In this document: positions 47,561 through 57,674 of the stretch, one piece after another | How positions within the stretch are numbered: position 1 is the first letter of the stretch | How the letters are laid out: each line of letters starts with the position of its first letter | From: Symbiodinium microadriaticum | Taxonomy: Eukaryota; Sar; Dinophyceae; Suessiales; Symbiodiniaceae | Length of the DNA stretch: 64,000 nucleotides | Direction: 5' to 3' | Assembly (NCBI GenBank): GCA_001939145.1 | Contig: LSRX01000471.1 | Span: 409,326 to 473,325, forward strand | Notes under the pieces: model-generated | What the model was told of the DNA's origin: nothing | Seen by the model: the letters and a program-made list of their open reading frames with translations, nothing else | The model's database searches: none | Made by a program: the position numbers and the translations under genes

Positions 47561-47759
47561 CTGAGTAAAAATGTTTAGGGCGGGGTTTAGGGGCTTAGGG
47601 TGTGGGGGTTTAGGGTTGAGGGGGTTGAGGTTTCAAAAACAAAAGAGAAAGCAGCGTGGCCTTGGTAGTGCGCCATCAACTCCGGTCGCAGGTTCGCCTT
47701 GCGCCACTCGGGGGCAGTGGCGTTGGGGAGGGCTTCGGAGAGCTTCTTGGGGTTTTTCA

Positions 47760-48056
47760 GGTGCTTAGGGTTTAGGGTCGAAGGTCTAGGGTTTAGGGTC
47801 TATAGGGTTCAGGGTTTAGGTGCTTAGGGTTCAGGCTCAAGGGTTTAGGGTGTGGGGCTTCGGGTAGGCATCCTATGTCCCAAACCCCTGAAACCCGAAA
47901 CCGCTGAAATCCCAAACCCTAAATCCTGAGACCAAGCACCGAGTCGTACATCCTACACCCTCGACCCTAAACCCTAAACCTTCGACCCTAAACCCTAAAC
48001 CCTATAAACCCTATAAACCCTATAAACCCTATAAACCCTATAAACCCTATAAACCC
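47760..48056. repeat. Telomere-like tracts including a (CCCTATAAA)n variant array
   Basis: TTTAGGG-type units at 47,762-47,850 are followed by CCCTAAA units at 47,950-48,000. From about 48,000 to 48,056 come about six perfect copies of the nine-base variant CCCTATAAA. The perfect copies in an otherwise degenerate background point to recent local slippage. Confidence 0.8.
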
Positions 48057-48134
48057 TAGTCATGTTTCGGGCATTAGGTTTGACGGTTCAGGGTATATAC
48101 ATACATGGACAGTGCAAAGCAAGTAAGTATATAA

Positions 48135-48135
<1 letters not shown>

Positions 48136-48174
<39 letters not shown>

Positions 48175-48258
48175 GCATGCATGTAAGTAAGCATGCATGC
48201 ATGCATGCATGCATGCATGCATGCATGTGTATGTGTGTGTGTATATATATATATATAT
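48136..48258. repeat. Compound microsatellite (GTAT)n(GCAT)n(GT)n(TA)n
   Basis: Four short motifs follow one another and end at the assembly gap. The long open frames called across here consist of the repeat plus gap positions and are not genes. Confidence 0.95.
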
Positions 48259-48524
48259 NNNNNNNNNNNNNNNNNNNNNNNNNNNNNNNNNNNNNNNNNN
48301 NNNNNNNNNNNNNNNNNNNNNNNNNNNNNNNNNNNNNNNNNNNNNNNNNNNNNNNNNNNNNNNNNNNNNNNNNNNNNNNNNNNNNNNNNNNNNNNNNNNN
48401 NNNNNNNNNNNNNNNNNNNNNNNNNNNNNNNNNNNNNNNNNNNNNNNNNNNNNNNNNNNNNNNNNNNNNNNNNNNNNNNNNNNNNNNNNNNNNNNNNNNN
48501 NNNNNNNNNNNNNNNNNNNNNNNN
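48259..48524. other. Assembly gap (266 N)
   Basis: A run of N directly after the TA end of the microsatellite. The gap probably reflects the repeat rather than missing unique sequence. Its true length is unknown. Confidence 1.
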
Positions 48525-49166
48525 AAGCCCCAAACCATAAGCCCGAAACCCTAAACCCCAACCCTGAATCAAGGTCCCAACTGAAAGGCCGAAAAGAAAA
48601 TCACAGGACTGCTGAACAGGTGGGGATTGAAGTTTCTTTCGGAGCTCTGCGGGTCTGAGCTCAGGTGTTTGAAATGTGGGGCTTCAGGTGCAGGAACTGA
48701 AGTTCTTGACCTCAGGTACTAGAGGGGCCCGAAAAATTAGATTAGGGAGTTGGGGTGTATTGTTATATTATACTACAACTAGTATATATCAAACCCATTA
48801 TTAGAGTTAGGACTTGGAGGCTTAATTCCTCTTTAGACCAGAAACCCTTAATCCCAAAACCCAATACTCTACTAGAACCCGAATACATCCAAAATCCTAT
48901 AGACCCAGAGCCCCTAAAACTTAAACCCCCCAAAACCCTAAACCCTCTAAACCCTAAACCCCAAAAACCCTAAAACCCGAAACCCCTAGATATCCACTCC
49001 CCTAAAGACCGTGGTACCTTTGCGCTTTGAAATGAACAAAAAACCTCCAAGTAGATGCCGGCCACAAAGGCCTCGTAGGAGCGCCAAGAAAGCGGCCGCA
49101 AGCAAGGTCCGTGTCCTGGGGGACGCGGGGATTATATATACATATTACATATTACATGATACATAG

Positions 49167-49585
49167 TGCGTGTGTGTGTGTGTGTGTTTGTTTGTTTTTG
49201 TGTGTTTATATACTATGTATACAAGGAAGGTTGGAGCACAGGGCGTCATGGCCAAAGGTTTTCGTGCCCTCTTGCGGAAGCTTTGCAAGGGTTGACGGGC
49301 TCGGTAACAGGAGGCTTCGTGCTTTATAGGGTTGAGGCGGACATGCAGAGGGGCAAGGGTAACCTTCGGGTGATGAGTTTGGAAGTTCGTGCTCCGGGCC
49401 TTGAGTATGGGATATTGGGGAAAATCGAAAGTGCATCTCTCGCTGCCACCCTGGACCAAAACCCACATGGTTGTCGCCCAAGGCATTTATCTGCGTGCTT
49501 GAAAACTACTTAATACACAGCTACCTGTGTAGCCACGCATCTGCTGATTTTTCTTATGTTACATATGTTATATATGTTGTATATG

Positions 49586-49637
<52 letters not shown>
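49167..49637. repeat. Two GT/TA microsatellites around an open island
   Basis: (GT)n then TTTG units at 49,167-49,207, and TATG/(TA)n/(TG)n at 49,556-49,637. Between them, 49,226-49,290 is open on plus (KVGAQGVMAKGFRALLRKLC, donor gttgac) and on minus (LPQEGTKTFGHDALCSNLP), so no strand is assigned. Confidence 0.7.
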
Positions 49638-49883
49638 TCATCATCTTGAAACCATGTACCTACGCATCTCTGTGATCCGTTGATTCACCTATCTCTGTCC
49701 TCGATGTGTATGCTCTGGATGTAAGTGCACATCAAACTAATACCTGCACATCTTAAGACTTAAGACTCAAAGAATCCCCCAGCTGCACCTCCTAAACGTA
49801 TACCACGAAACCGTATGTCACGCAGGTCTCTCTTGCTAGGGTCTCCAAAAGGAATAACCACAATGCACTCACCAGCCGCTCAC

Positions 49884-49945
49884 CAGCCTTCCTCAGAACT
49901 ATACACCATGACGCAGGCACCAACCCCAGGTGCCTTTATGTTTAC
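49884..49945 (-). CDS. Candidate internal exon
   Basis: Minus strand: acceptor tttcacgtcgcag, 62 bp in phase 0, donor gtgagc. The reading is VNIKAPGVGACVMVYSSEEG. Both splice sites match the general eukaryotic consensus better than any other pair in the window. A second gtgagt lies 15 bp downstream but would add an in-frame stop. Valine-rich strands suggest a globular domain. Confidence 0.5.
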
Positions 49946-50099
49946 CTGCGACGTGAAAACCCCGCAACCAACAAAAAAAAAACAAAACAGCTGTAAACCC
50001 TAAACCCCTAAACTGTAAATCCCGATCCCGAGTTCCAAAAACCCTTCCCGAACCCACCAACTCTTCGGAGCAAAGGCGCCAAAGCCGAAGATTCCGGGC

Positions 50100-50480
50100 C
50101 TCGTGGATTTTGGGGTTTCGGGTTTTAGGGCTTAGGGTTTAGGGTTTAGGGTTTAAGGGGGATTTTGGGGTGAGGGCTTTGGGTTTAGGGGGATTTTGGG
50201 GTTGGGGCTTAGGGTTTAGGGGGATTTTGGGGTTAGGGCTTCGGGGCTTAGTTGCTTAGGGTTCTGGGTTTGGGGCTTTGGGTTCGCTCCTGGTTTGCAG
50301 TCATCGTGCACTGGACCCCCCTGTCGGCCGTAAGCTCTAGCCCGAAGCCTGAGAGCCTGCAAGGTGTTCAGGCTTTAGGGTTTAGGGTTTATGGTTTAAG
50401 GTTTAGTGCTTAAGGTTTAGGGTCTAGGCTTTAGGGTTTGGGGATTTCAGGTTTAGGGTTTAAGGTTTAAGGTTTGGGAA
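50100..50480. repeat. TTTAGGG tract with GGGGGATTTTGGGGT tandem unit
   Basis: A unit of about 30-45 bp (GTTTAGGGGGATTTTGGGGT plus GGGCTT-like filler) is repeated three times at 50,150-50,240, inside a longer degenerate TTTAGGG tract. Confidence 0.7.
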
Positions 50481-50568
50481 GGTTTAGGATGAATTACACT
50501 CCGGAGGCCTGGATGCTGTGCACGAGACCTGCTGACACTCTCCCATGTCGTTCCGAACTAAATAGCTA

Positions 50569-50653
50569 GACCCCAAAGAACCTACCTTTTTGATGCCTCA
50601 TATATAAGAAAATCATGATACGGAAGCCTAAAAGGTAGGTTCTTTGGCGTCCA
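50569..50653. mobile_element. Foldback element, family C, copy 3
   Basis: GACCCCAAAGAACCTACCTT at the left and AAGGTAGGTTCTTTGGCGTC at the right are near-perfect inverses, making this the best-preserved copy. The core differs from copy 1 (CTCATATATAAGAAAATCAT). Confidence 0.65.
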
Positions 50654-51050
50654 GGTAATGGCTAGGCTTCTTCAGCAGAGAACCACGCAAGCTGAAGTCG
50701 AGGACTGGAAACCACAGCAGTCCCAAACCCTTGTCTGCCTTTTCCCAAAGCCCCTTAAAGCCAGTTCCGTGCCTGGACGACGGCTGCCAGCCAGAAGAGC
50801 GGAAGCCTTCGTAGATGTAGGTTCCCCCGGTACTCCCCTAAATGTAAGGGTACCCTGCTTCCTGTTCTTCAACTCTGAGATAAAGGAAGCTCCAATAATA
50901 CAAAGGGTATAAGTAAAGGGGACTATCGATCTTCGGCCTTGCCATTAAGGGCTCGCCAGGACTGCTGGCTGGGTTTACCGGCTTGGGGGTTCAAGCTTGC
51001 ACTTGTGCTTGAACGAAGCCACAGCTTCCGGCTGACAGATTGAACATGTG

Positions 51051-51143
51051 GCTAGTTCTCTAAATAGGGTTCATTTTAGGGTCCTTTTCGTAAGGGTGCC
51101 GTACTATTTGGGGACCAAGGGACACTACTTGAAAGAACTACCC
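51051..51143. mobile_element. Foldback element, family A, copy 6
   Basis: GGCTAGTTCTCTAAATAGGG at the left, core AAGGGTGCCGTACTATTTGG, and right arm CTTGAAAGAACTACCC. The core is in the opposite orientation to copies 2, 3 and 5. Confidence 0.6.
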
Positions 51144-52147
51144 ATGTAATGGGGACCCCTGAACAATAAACCTCGCGCTTTCAAGCTCCGTGTTACAATC
51201 CGTCGCGATGGGAAGGAGGTTGGTTGATCAGGGGTCTACATGACAGCCCGGCCACAAAACCTCTACAGCCCTTATCAGCCTTTGTGAAGCCCGTAAACCT
51301 TGCAAGTAGAGGTCCCAAAAACCTCTGGGAAAACCTCGTACGACTTGTCCTGGAACAAAAGCAGCGTTGAATGAACCGGGCTTCAAGATCGGAGGTTTCA
51401 GGTGGGGGGTGTCACTTCAGTTTAAGCTCTATAGGGTTTTGGGTCCAACCCCTCGGGCTTTGCAGAGACTTAAGCTTCAATAGAAAACGTTAAAGGGAGG
51501 GATGCCTGGGACCTGAATGATTTGACTTTGGGGTTGGAGTTGTTATGCTACAAGCACACGAAAACCCAGTGAACCTGGGCTGTCGGCTTAGACCCGAAGC
51601 TCGAAAGCCCCTCACACCCCAAATCCTGAAACAGTCTCGGGCTGTCTGTCGGTCTCGGGTTCACGGAGGGAGGTCAGCTTGGCTTGGTGTTCACAGCCGT
51701 AGTCGATACTGCACTGTCCCGCTGAAGCCTTGTGTTTACGCATAAACGAAAGACCCGGGTCCTGCAACTCTGCGGAACCTACACTCTTTATCTCGGGGAG
51801 CAGTTTTGGTCGGTGTTTGTTGGGGCAGTATTCCCATGCCTACAACTAGCCAGCGCCGAAGTGGTAGTTACTTTGGAGGCAGGCACTTCAATGCAGCAGC
51901 AGTCGCCCGAGTAAGAGGCACATCTGAGTAGAACGGTGACCAAAAGCCGTACATACTAAGTCCCACAGCACATTCCCATGCCACGGGTTTGGAAGGCACA
52001 TGGATCGGATTTAGGGATTGTAACGTCGGATGTAGAATGTAGAATCGTCGGAATTCAGCTGCGACACAGCACAGAAGCCTTTTCATGAACTGAGCAGTGC
52101 ATCTCTCCTCACCGCGCTGCCGCTGTGGCATGACACGAGCAGCGGCC

Positions 52148-52525
52148 TCACAACAGATTGGCAAACGCAGTCGCTGTCAGGCACCATCGCAAAATGGGCT
52201 CGCATGTCTTAGACAAGCTTACAGCAGCCTCGGTCGTGGGCCACGAGCCGCGTTCGTTGCAACAAGATCCAGCTTCGTCATCGACGGTGCCGGAGTACAG
52301 GTCGTCCTCTCCGTTGCCATCATCGTAGCAGTAAGGGTGCGACATGTCACGGTTGCTCGCCTCACAGCGTTTGTCGGCGGCCCCAGTCGGCCCACAATAA
52401 TAGCCATTCCAATAGCAGGAGCAGTCGCACGACTCTGTGGGGGTCGAGGTGGGCAGCGAGGAAGTCACTTCGCCATCAGCTGACGCCATCGGGATGAGCG
52501 AGAGAAGTGCCAACAGTCCGTGCAT
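52148..52525 (-). CDS. Possible secreted Cys-rich protein fragment
   Basis: From a minus-strand ATG at 52,525 the product starts MHGLLALLSLIPMASADG, a plausible signal peptide with cleavage near ASA-D. It continues ESCDCSCYWNGYYCG, ADKRCEASN and SHPYCYDD, a Cys/Tyr-rich segment. The frame stays open upstream for 41 more codons, so the start is a choice based on the signal peptide. The last about 35 codons to the stop look unstructured and may be intron. No known family is recognised. Confidence 0.3.
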   Translation of the reverse strand: MHGLLALLSLIPMASADGEVTSSLPTSTPTESCDCSCYWNGYYCGPTGAADKRCEASNRDMSHPYCYDDGNGEDDLYSGTVDDEAGSCCNERGSWPTTEAAVSLSKTCEPILRWCLTATAFANLL

Positions 52526-52860
52526 CTCCCGTGCACGTGCGAGTTCTGCGGTATGGTCCATACGATGCTCACGGTACTCAGAACTTATAACCACAGTAGG
52601 AAGAGGCTTAGGAGTACAGTGGTGGTGCTCGACCGTATACAAGTTCATGGCAAAAGAGAAATTACCGTGGCAGAACTTGGCTGCAACCTACAACCGCAGG
52701 GCGTAGGATTCAGGCTCTAAGCCTTAGGGCTTGCCGTTTCGGACTTAATGCTAAGAGCTTCTATAGGTCTTGGGGGTAACACGTTTGGGGTTTTAGCTTG
52801 AAGGTTGGTTTGGGGTTGGGTTTCAGCATGCGTGCAACTCGGGTTCAATCTCTTGAGAGG

Positions 52861-53001
52861 CCGGCGCAAACATGCTAGAAGAAAGTTCCGCAAGTGTGGG
52901 TCGGCCCCCCCTTCGGAAAACATCAAACTGCTGCCCAGCAGCAAGGAAAGGAGGATGTCGAAGGGCATTTTCGACACCTCGGCGACTTCTGCTTCGACAT
53001 C
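52861..53001 (-). CDS. Candidate exon (strand uncertain)
   Basis: The minus reading is DVEAEVAEVSKMPFDILLSL then LLGSSLMFSEGGADPHLRNF and LLACLRR. It is open for 47 codons with a helical, leucine-rich composition. The plus strand reads CGSAPPSENIKLLPSSKERR over the same bases and is also plausible. Clear splice sites are lacking on both strands. Confidence 0.3.
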
Positions 53002-53308
53002 CAAACCCCCCAAACCAAGCTCAGCAGAAGACCATCCTAAGCCCTGCCAGTCCCTCTATCTGATCCCAAGAACCGACACCCTTCAGCCCTGAACCCTGAA
53101 ACCTCATCTCCACTTTCAACGCAAACCTCAGCACTACACCTTGAAACCTGAAGCGATACACCATTGCTGAACTCAAAGCCCGAACTCCCTAAGCCACTTC
53201 CCATCGTTGTTGTGGGGTTCGGGCTTTGGTTCTACCCTAAACCCTATTAAGCCCTATAGGGTTTAGGACTGTTTGGTTTCGGGGCCTACAGTAGCGGCTG
53301 CAGATCTT

Positions 53309-53401
53309 CTTGGATCATGGGATTAGCAATGAGGAATACTGATTGGTGTAGCTATAATTAGCACTCATAATCTGAAGTACTAAGTCCCATGATCCTCCAA
53401 G
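53309..53401. mobile_element. Foldback element, family H
   Basis: CTTGGATCATGGGATTAGCA at the left; CTAAGTCCCATGATCCTCCA plus AG at the right, inverse with small gaps. The core is GGTGTAGCTATAATTAGCAC. A single copy was seen. Confidence 0.5.
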
Positions 53402-54372
53402 TAGAAGTGAAAGCTTTGAGTCTTTGGCTTCGGTTTGGTCCAGGCCGGTCTCGGGCCAATCAAGTGTCTTACTCATGGATGGATGATGCCGATCCAGTAG
53501 CCCGGCCGGAGGCTCTTGGATTTCGGATCTAATAGCTCTAGGTTCCTAAAACCCGAAAACCCTAAAACCCTACAGCCCTAAAACCCCAAAAACCCTAAAC
53601 CCTATACGCTCGACTCTAGTTTACGTCTCTGCGTCCCTTAGACAAGAAGCAGCAGCTGCGGCTGCAGTTGGAAAAGGCATCCCAAGCCCTAAACCCTAAT
53701 GCCCTAAGCTAAACCTAAACCTAAAAGCAGTCCCGAGCCCTAACCCTAAACATACCCAAAGGGTCAAATTTGAGGGCAGGTGTCGCAGCTTTTAGCTGTC
53801 CGGGTCTTGTGTAAACGCAATCCTGGAAAGACTTCTCTGAAAACCCACATCAGGGACTTGCAAACCTACTTTCAACAACCCATGTGCCATGTCAACAGTC
53901 CAGGCCCAAACCTACCCTCGAGTCAGCACCCATCCTATACTATGACCCAAAGCCTAAAATCAAAGGGACGGTGTGACGATGTAGACCTGAAAACCTGAAC
54001 GCAAGCGCATAGCATCCCTGAGCCCCTGAAAACCACCAGAACAAAGAACCAACAACTGGGCTCCTGTTCAAGGGTACCCGGATTAAGTTACAATAACAGG
54101 AAAAACCATGATTTGCGGTGCAAACCCGGTTATGTATGCTAACTGAAATCATGCATAACACGTCCTCTTGATTAACATCCAGAAATCTTCAACCCTAAAC
54201 CCTAAACCCCTTAACCCTAAACCCTAAAACTCTGATTGAGGCAGAGCCACACCGTCTCCTACGTTCAGCATCTCACCCACGGTATCCCTGGGCTGAAGGA
54301 GCCTTCAGCCGCTGCAGGTTTTCGGAAGGAGTTCACCTTAGCCCTAACAAAGCTAGCAGCGTTGACGGGCAG
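53402..54372. other. Spacer with CCCTAAA patches
   Basis: CCCTAAAAC units at 53,550-53,605 and CCCTAAACC units at 54,190-54,228. The rest is unique sequence without a supportable exon. Confidence 0.45.
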
Positions 54373-54629
54373 CCGATATCAGAAAACAAGTTCGAAAACG
54401 GATGGGACGATATCGGAAAACACCGGACCAAATCAGAAAACACAAATCGGAAAACGGAAAGCTGAAACCAAAAAACGGACGCAGGAAAATCAGAAAACAA
54501 GGCGGACAATATCAGAAAACATGACGAACCAGATCAAAAAACAGGGGGACAAACGACAGGCAAAAGGAGCCACTGCAACGGCGTGACGGGCTAGCTCTCG
54601 TGCAAATTCCCATGTTGTTGGAGACCACA

Positions 54630-54643
54630 CTTCTGTACAGAAG
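54630..54643. repeat. Perfect 14-bp palindrome in link C1
   Basis: CTTCTGTACAGAAG is its own reverse complement and lies just before the hairpin array. It is repeated unchanged in C2 at 55,456-55,469, although bases around it differ between copies. Confidence 0.85.
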
Positions 54644-54659
54644 CGCCGCTCGGCATTGC

Positions 54660-55030
54660 TCGGTTTGTGGCCAAAGCCGACGGGTGAAACGACCGCGGCC
54701 TTCCTTCACCTCTCGGTTTGTGGCCAAAACCGACGAATGAGAGGACCACGGCCTTCACCTCTCGGTTTGTGGCCAAAACCGACGGGTGAAAGGGGCGCGG
54801 CCTTCCTACACCTCTGGTTTGTGGCCAAAACAGAGGGGTGGAAAGGACCGCGGCCTTCCTTCACCTAAAACCAAGGGGTGAAAGGACCGCGGCGTTCCTG
54901 ACCTCTCGGTTTGTGGTCATAACCGAGGGGTGAACGGAGCGCGGCCTTCCTTCACCTCTCGGTTTGTGGCCAAAACCTTCCTTCACCTCTCGGTTTGTGG
55001 CCAAAACCGACGGGTGAAAGGACCGCGGCC
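54660..55030. repeat. Hairpin satellite array H1 (about 8 units)
   Basis: The unit is about 53 bp: CACCTCTCGGTTTGTGGCC, AAAACCGAGGGGTGAAAGG, then ACCGCGGCCTTCCTT. Within each unit CACCTCTCGGTTT pairs with AAACCGAGGGGTG around a GTGGCCA loop. One unit is truncated (about 54,863) and one is interrupted after CAAAACC (about 54,976). Confidence 0.85.
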
Positions 55031-55484
55031 TTCGTTACACCCATGTTCTGATTTTCTCTCTCGTGTTGTCTGAGCTTGTTTGTTGTTTTCTGACCCTTGT
55101 TGTCCGATTCTGTTATGTTTTCTGATTTCGTCTGTGCTGTTTTCTGATTCTGGCTGTGTGATTCTGTCCGGCTTTTTTGCGACATCGACCTCCTTGGCTT
55201 TCAAACTTGCTTTCCTGACTTCGACGGTTGTTTTCCGATATCCTCTTCATTACCCAATCGGGAAACAAAAATCGGAAAACGGCAATCCGAAACCAAAAAA
55301 CGGACGCAGGAAAATCAGAAAACAGGGCGGACAATATCAGAAAACATGGCGGACCAGATCAGAAAACAGGGGGACAAACGACAGGCAAAAAGAGCCACTG
55401 CAATGGCGTGACGGGCTAGCTCGCGTGCGAATTCCCATGTTGTTGCAGACCACACTTCTGTACAGAAGCGCCGCTCTGCATTGC

Positions 55485-56148
55485 CTTCACCTCCCGGTTT
55501 GTGGGCAAAACAAAGGGGTGAAAGGAGCGCGGCCTTCCTTCACCACTCGGTTTGTGGCCAAAACCGAGAGGTGAAAGGAGTGCGGTTTTTCTTCACCTTT
55601 CGGTTTGCGGCCAAACCCGAGAGGTGAAGGGGGCGCGGCCTTCCTACACCTCTGGTTTGTGGCCAAAACAGAGGGGTGGAAAGGACCGCGTCCTTCCTTC
55701 ACCTCTCGGTTTGTGGCCAAAACCGAGGGGTGAAAGGACCGCGGCCTTCCTTCACCTCTCGGTTTGTGGCCAGAACCAAAACCGAGGGGCGAAATGAATG
55801 CGGCTTTCCTTCACCACTCGGTTTGTGGCCAAAGCCGAGGCGTGAAAAGAGCGCGGCCTTGCTTCACCTTTCGGTTTTGTGGCCAAAACAAAGGGGTGAA
55901 AGGAGCGCGGCCTTCCTTCAGCTCTTGATTTGTGGCCGAAACCGAGGGGTGAAACGAGCGCGGCCTTCCTTGAGCCACAAACAGAGGGGATGAAAGGAGC
56001 ACGGCCTTCCTTCACCTCTCGGTTTGTGGCCGAAACCGAAGAGTGAAAGGACCGCGGCCTTCCTTCACTTCTCGATTTGTAGCCAAAACCGGGAGGTGAA
56101 AGGACCGCGGCCTTCCTTCACCTCTCGATTTGTGGGCCAAAACAGAAG
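55485..56148. repeat. Hairpin satellite array H2 (about 13 units)
   Basis: Same unit as H1 with more copies. Several substitutions on one arm are matched by changes on the other: a unit with CTCTGGTTT carries AAACAGAGG, and one with CTCGGTTT carries AAACCGAG. Such matched changes suggest that the hairpin is kept. One unit (about 55,758) has a duplicated AACCAAAACC. Confidence 0.85.
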
Positions 56149-56792
56149 GGTGGTTACGCCCATTTTTCTGATGTTCTCTCTCCTGTTTTCTGAGTTTGTT
56201 TGTGTTGCTTTCTGATTCTTGTTTTCCGATTCTGTTATGTTTTCTGATTTCTTCTGTGCTGTTTTCTGATTCTGGCTGTGTGATTCTGTCCGGCTTTTTT
56301 TGCGAGACATCGACCTCCTTGGTTTTCAAACTTGTTTTCCTGTTTTTGACGGTTGTTTTCCGATATCCTCTTCGCTCAGGTGTCCTTTCTGGCTTTGTCT
56401 GCGCTTTTAGGCTTTTAGGGTTTCGCCCTGAGATATTGGGGGTTTTGGGTCTGGGGTTAAAGTGTCTTTGTTGTGAGGGTTTGGTGCTTAGCGTTTAAGG
56501 GACCAGATCTCAAGAATCATTCCCCCACAAACCCTAAACATCCTCCTGAGTGAAGTTTGAACCAGCCTTGTTTGAACTCCCTACATCGCGTAAATGGCAG
56601 CATTGTTGAGGCAGACTATAGGGGGAAAACTGCTTCTAATTTCAAAACCTCTGTATTCGGCTTTATAGGCTTAAGGCCTGGATCTTCGTGAGGCTTGTCT
56701 TCCTGCGGTACATTCACGGAATCGTCGCCTGTTGATCAAAACGCTAGAAACCCCAAATAAAAACTTAGGAAATGTTCCGTAATCCTCTGAAC

Positions 56793-56872
56793 CTCGAACT
56801 GCTTCTTCAAGAAACCCACGTCTTCGATGGTCCGCTTCTTTCCGTCCACCAGAAATCCCCAAAACCGCACGC
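56793..56872 (-). CDS. Candidate internal exon, folded-domain-like
   Basis: Minus strand: acceptor agggcgccag, 80 bp, donor gttcag. The reading is VRFWGFLVDGKKRTIEDVGF then LKKQFE. The beta-turn-helix pattern with aromatic residues is typical of a globular domain. It enters with two bases and leaves in phase 0. No family is recognised. Confidence 0.5.
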
Positions 56873-57674
56873 CTGGCGCCCTCAACTGTGAACTCAACCC
56901 GAAGTTGGCCTCCCAGGCCTGCACTTACGATCTCAACCTTAGGCACGAGGGCCCAGAACAAAAAACCCTGAAGCCCAAAACCCAAACCCCGTTTCATTCC
57001 CAAACCCAAAACCCCGTACCTAAACCTGTTCAGCTCTACCTGCACACCCGATACAACAACTGCAGGAACAGCAAACACTGTCCCCGAGCCTGAAAATCCC
57101 GCCCAATTCCGAAAAGACCCAATTACAGGAAAATCATGCTCCCAAAAAGCCTTAAACCCCAAACCCTAAAGGATTCCCGGGCCTCAGGACCAACATGTCC
57201 AGCTGCGGACGTTGACTGCGATCCCCAAACTGCGAAGCATGGTGCTCTTTGGCCTTCTCCTGGCTTAGGGTTCAGGGGCTCAAGCTCTAGGGCTGTAGGG
57301 CTTGAGTGTTTTAGGGTCTACTTCTTTAGGTTTAGAGTTTGGGGTTCTTTGGGAGTTTCAAGGTGCGTTTTGGCCTTCCCATCAGGACCTGCAGTGTTGA
57401 GGGTTTAGGATCTTGGCTTCCTCTTGGGGCTGGGCTCTTCCTCAGGCGTGTCGAGTACCCTGAACCTGCAACTAGCGGGCAACCTCCTCGTGAGAGAACT
57501 AGCCCAAAAACGGCGCCGATAGATATCAGGAACGAACCGAAGCGGCCTGACGAAGCTGTGTCCCACACCCCCAAAGAACAAACAGATGTCAACACCACAC
57601 CTGGTGTAGGGTTTAGCCGGTTTAGCGTTGAAGCTTACGTTCAAGACTTTACCGGTCTGGGGGTTTGAATGTAC

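Larger units (their letters stand above)
54373..56370. mobile_element. Duplicated composite foldback element with hairpin arrays
   Basis: Order: block A1 (54,373-54,553), link C1 (54,554-54,659), hairpin array H1 (54,660-55,030), block B1 (55,036-55,245), then A2 (55,256-55,372), C2 (55,373-55,484), H2 (55,485-56,148) and B2 (56,149-56,370). Blocks A consist of spaced ATCAGAAAACA or ATCGGAAAACG motifs. Blocks B consist of TGTTTTCTGATT motifs, the reverse complement, so each A-C-H-B unit has inverted ends built of short repeats. C1/C2 and B1/B2 are clearly the same sequences. No transposase or other protein is encoded; translated open frames here are repeats. The layout recalls Foldback-type elements, whose long inverted ends are made of short tandem repeats, but I know no described element with this internal array. 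Confidence 0.7.

Noticed and set aside
48060-48658. Long open frames across 48.1-48.6 kb
   Set aside because: They cross the N gap and a microsatellite, and the frame is open only because N positions contain no stop.
54236-56015. Open frames of 60-160 codons across the composite element (VCGQNRGVK-type repeats)
   Set aside because: They are translations of the 53-bp array and of the AGAAAAC blocks, are open in several frames on both strands and have no non-repeat content.
54660-56148. CRISPR-like repeat array
   Set aside because: Units are contiguous with no unique spacers, vary in sequence, lie in eukaryotic DNA and have no cas genes nearby. They are a hairpin satellite.
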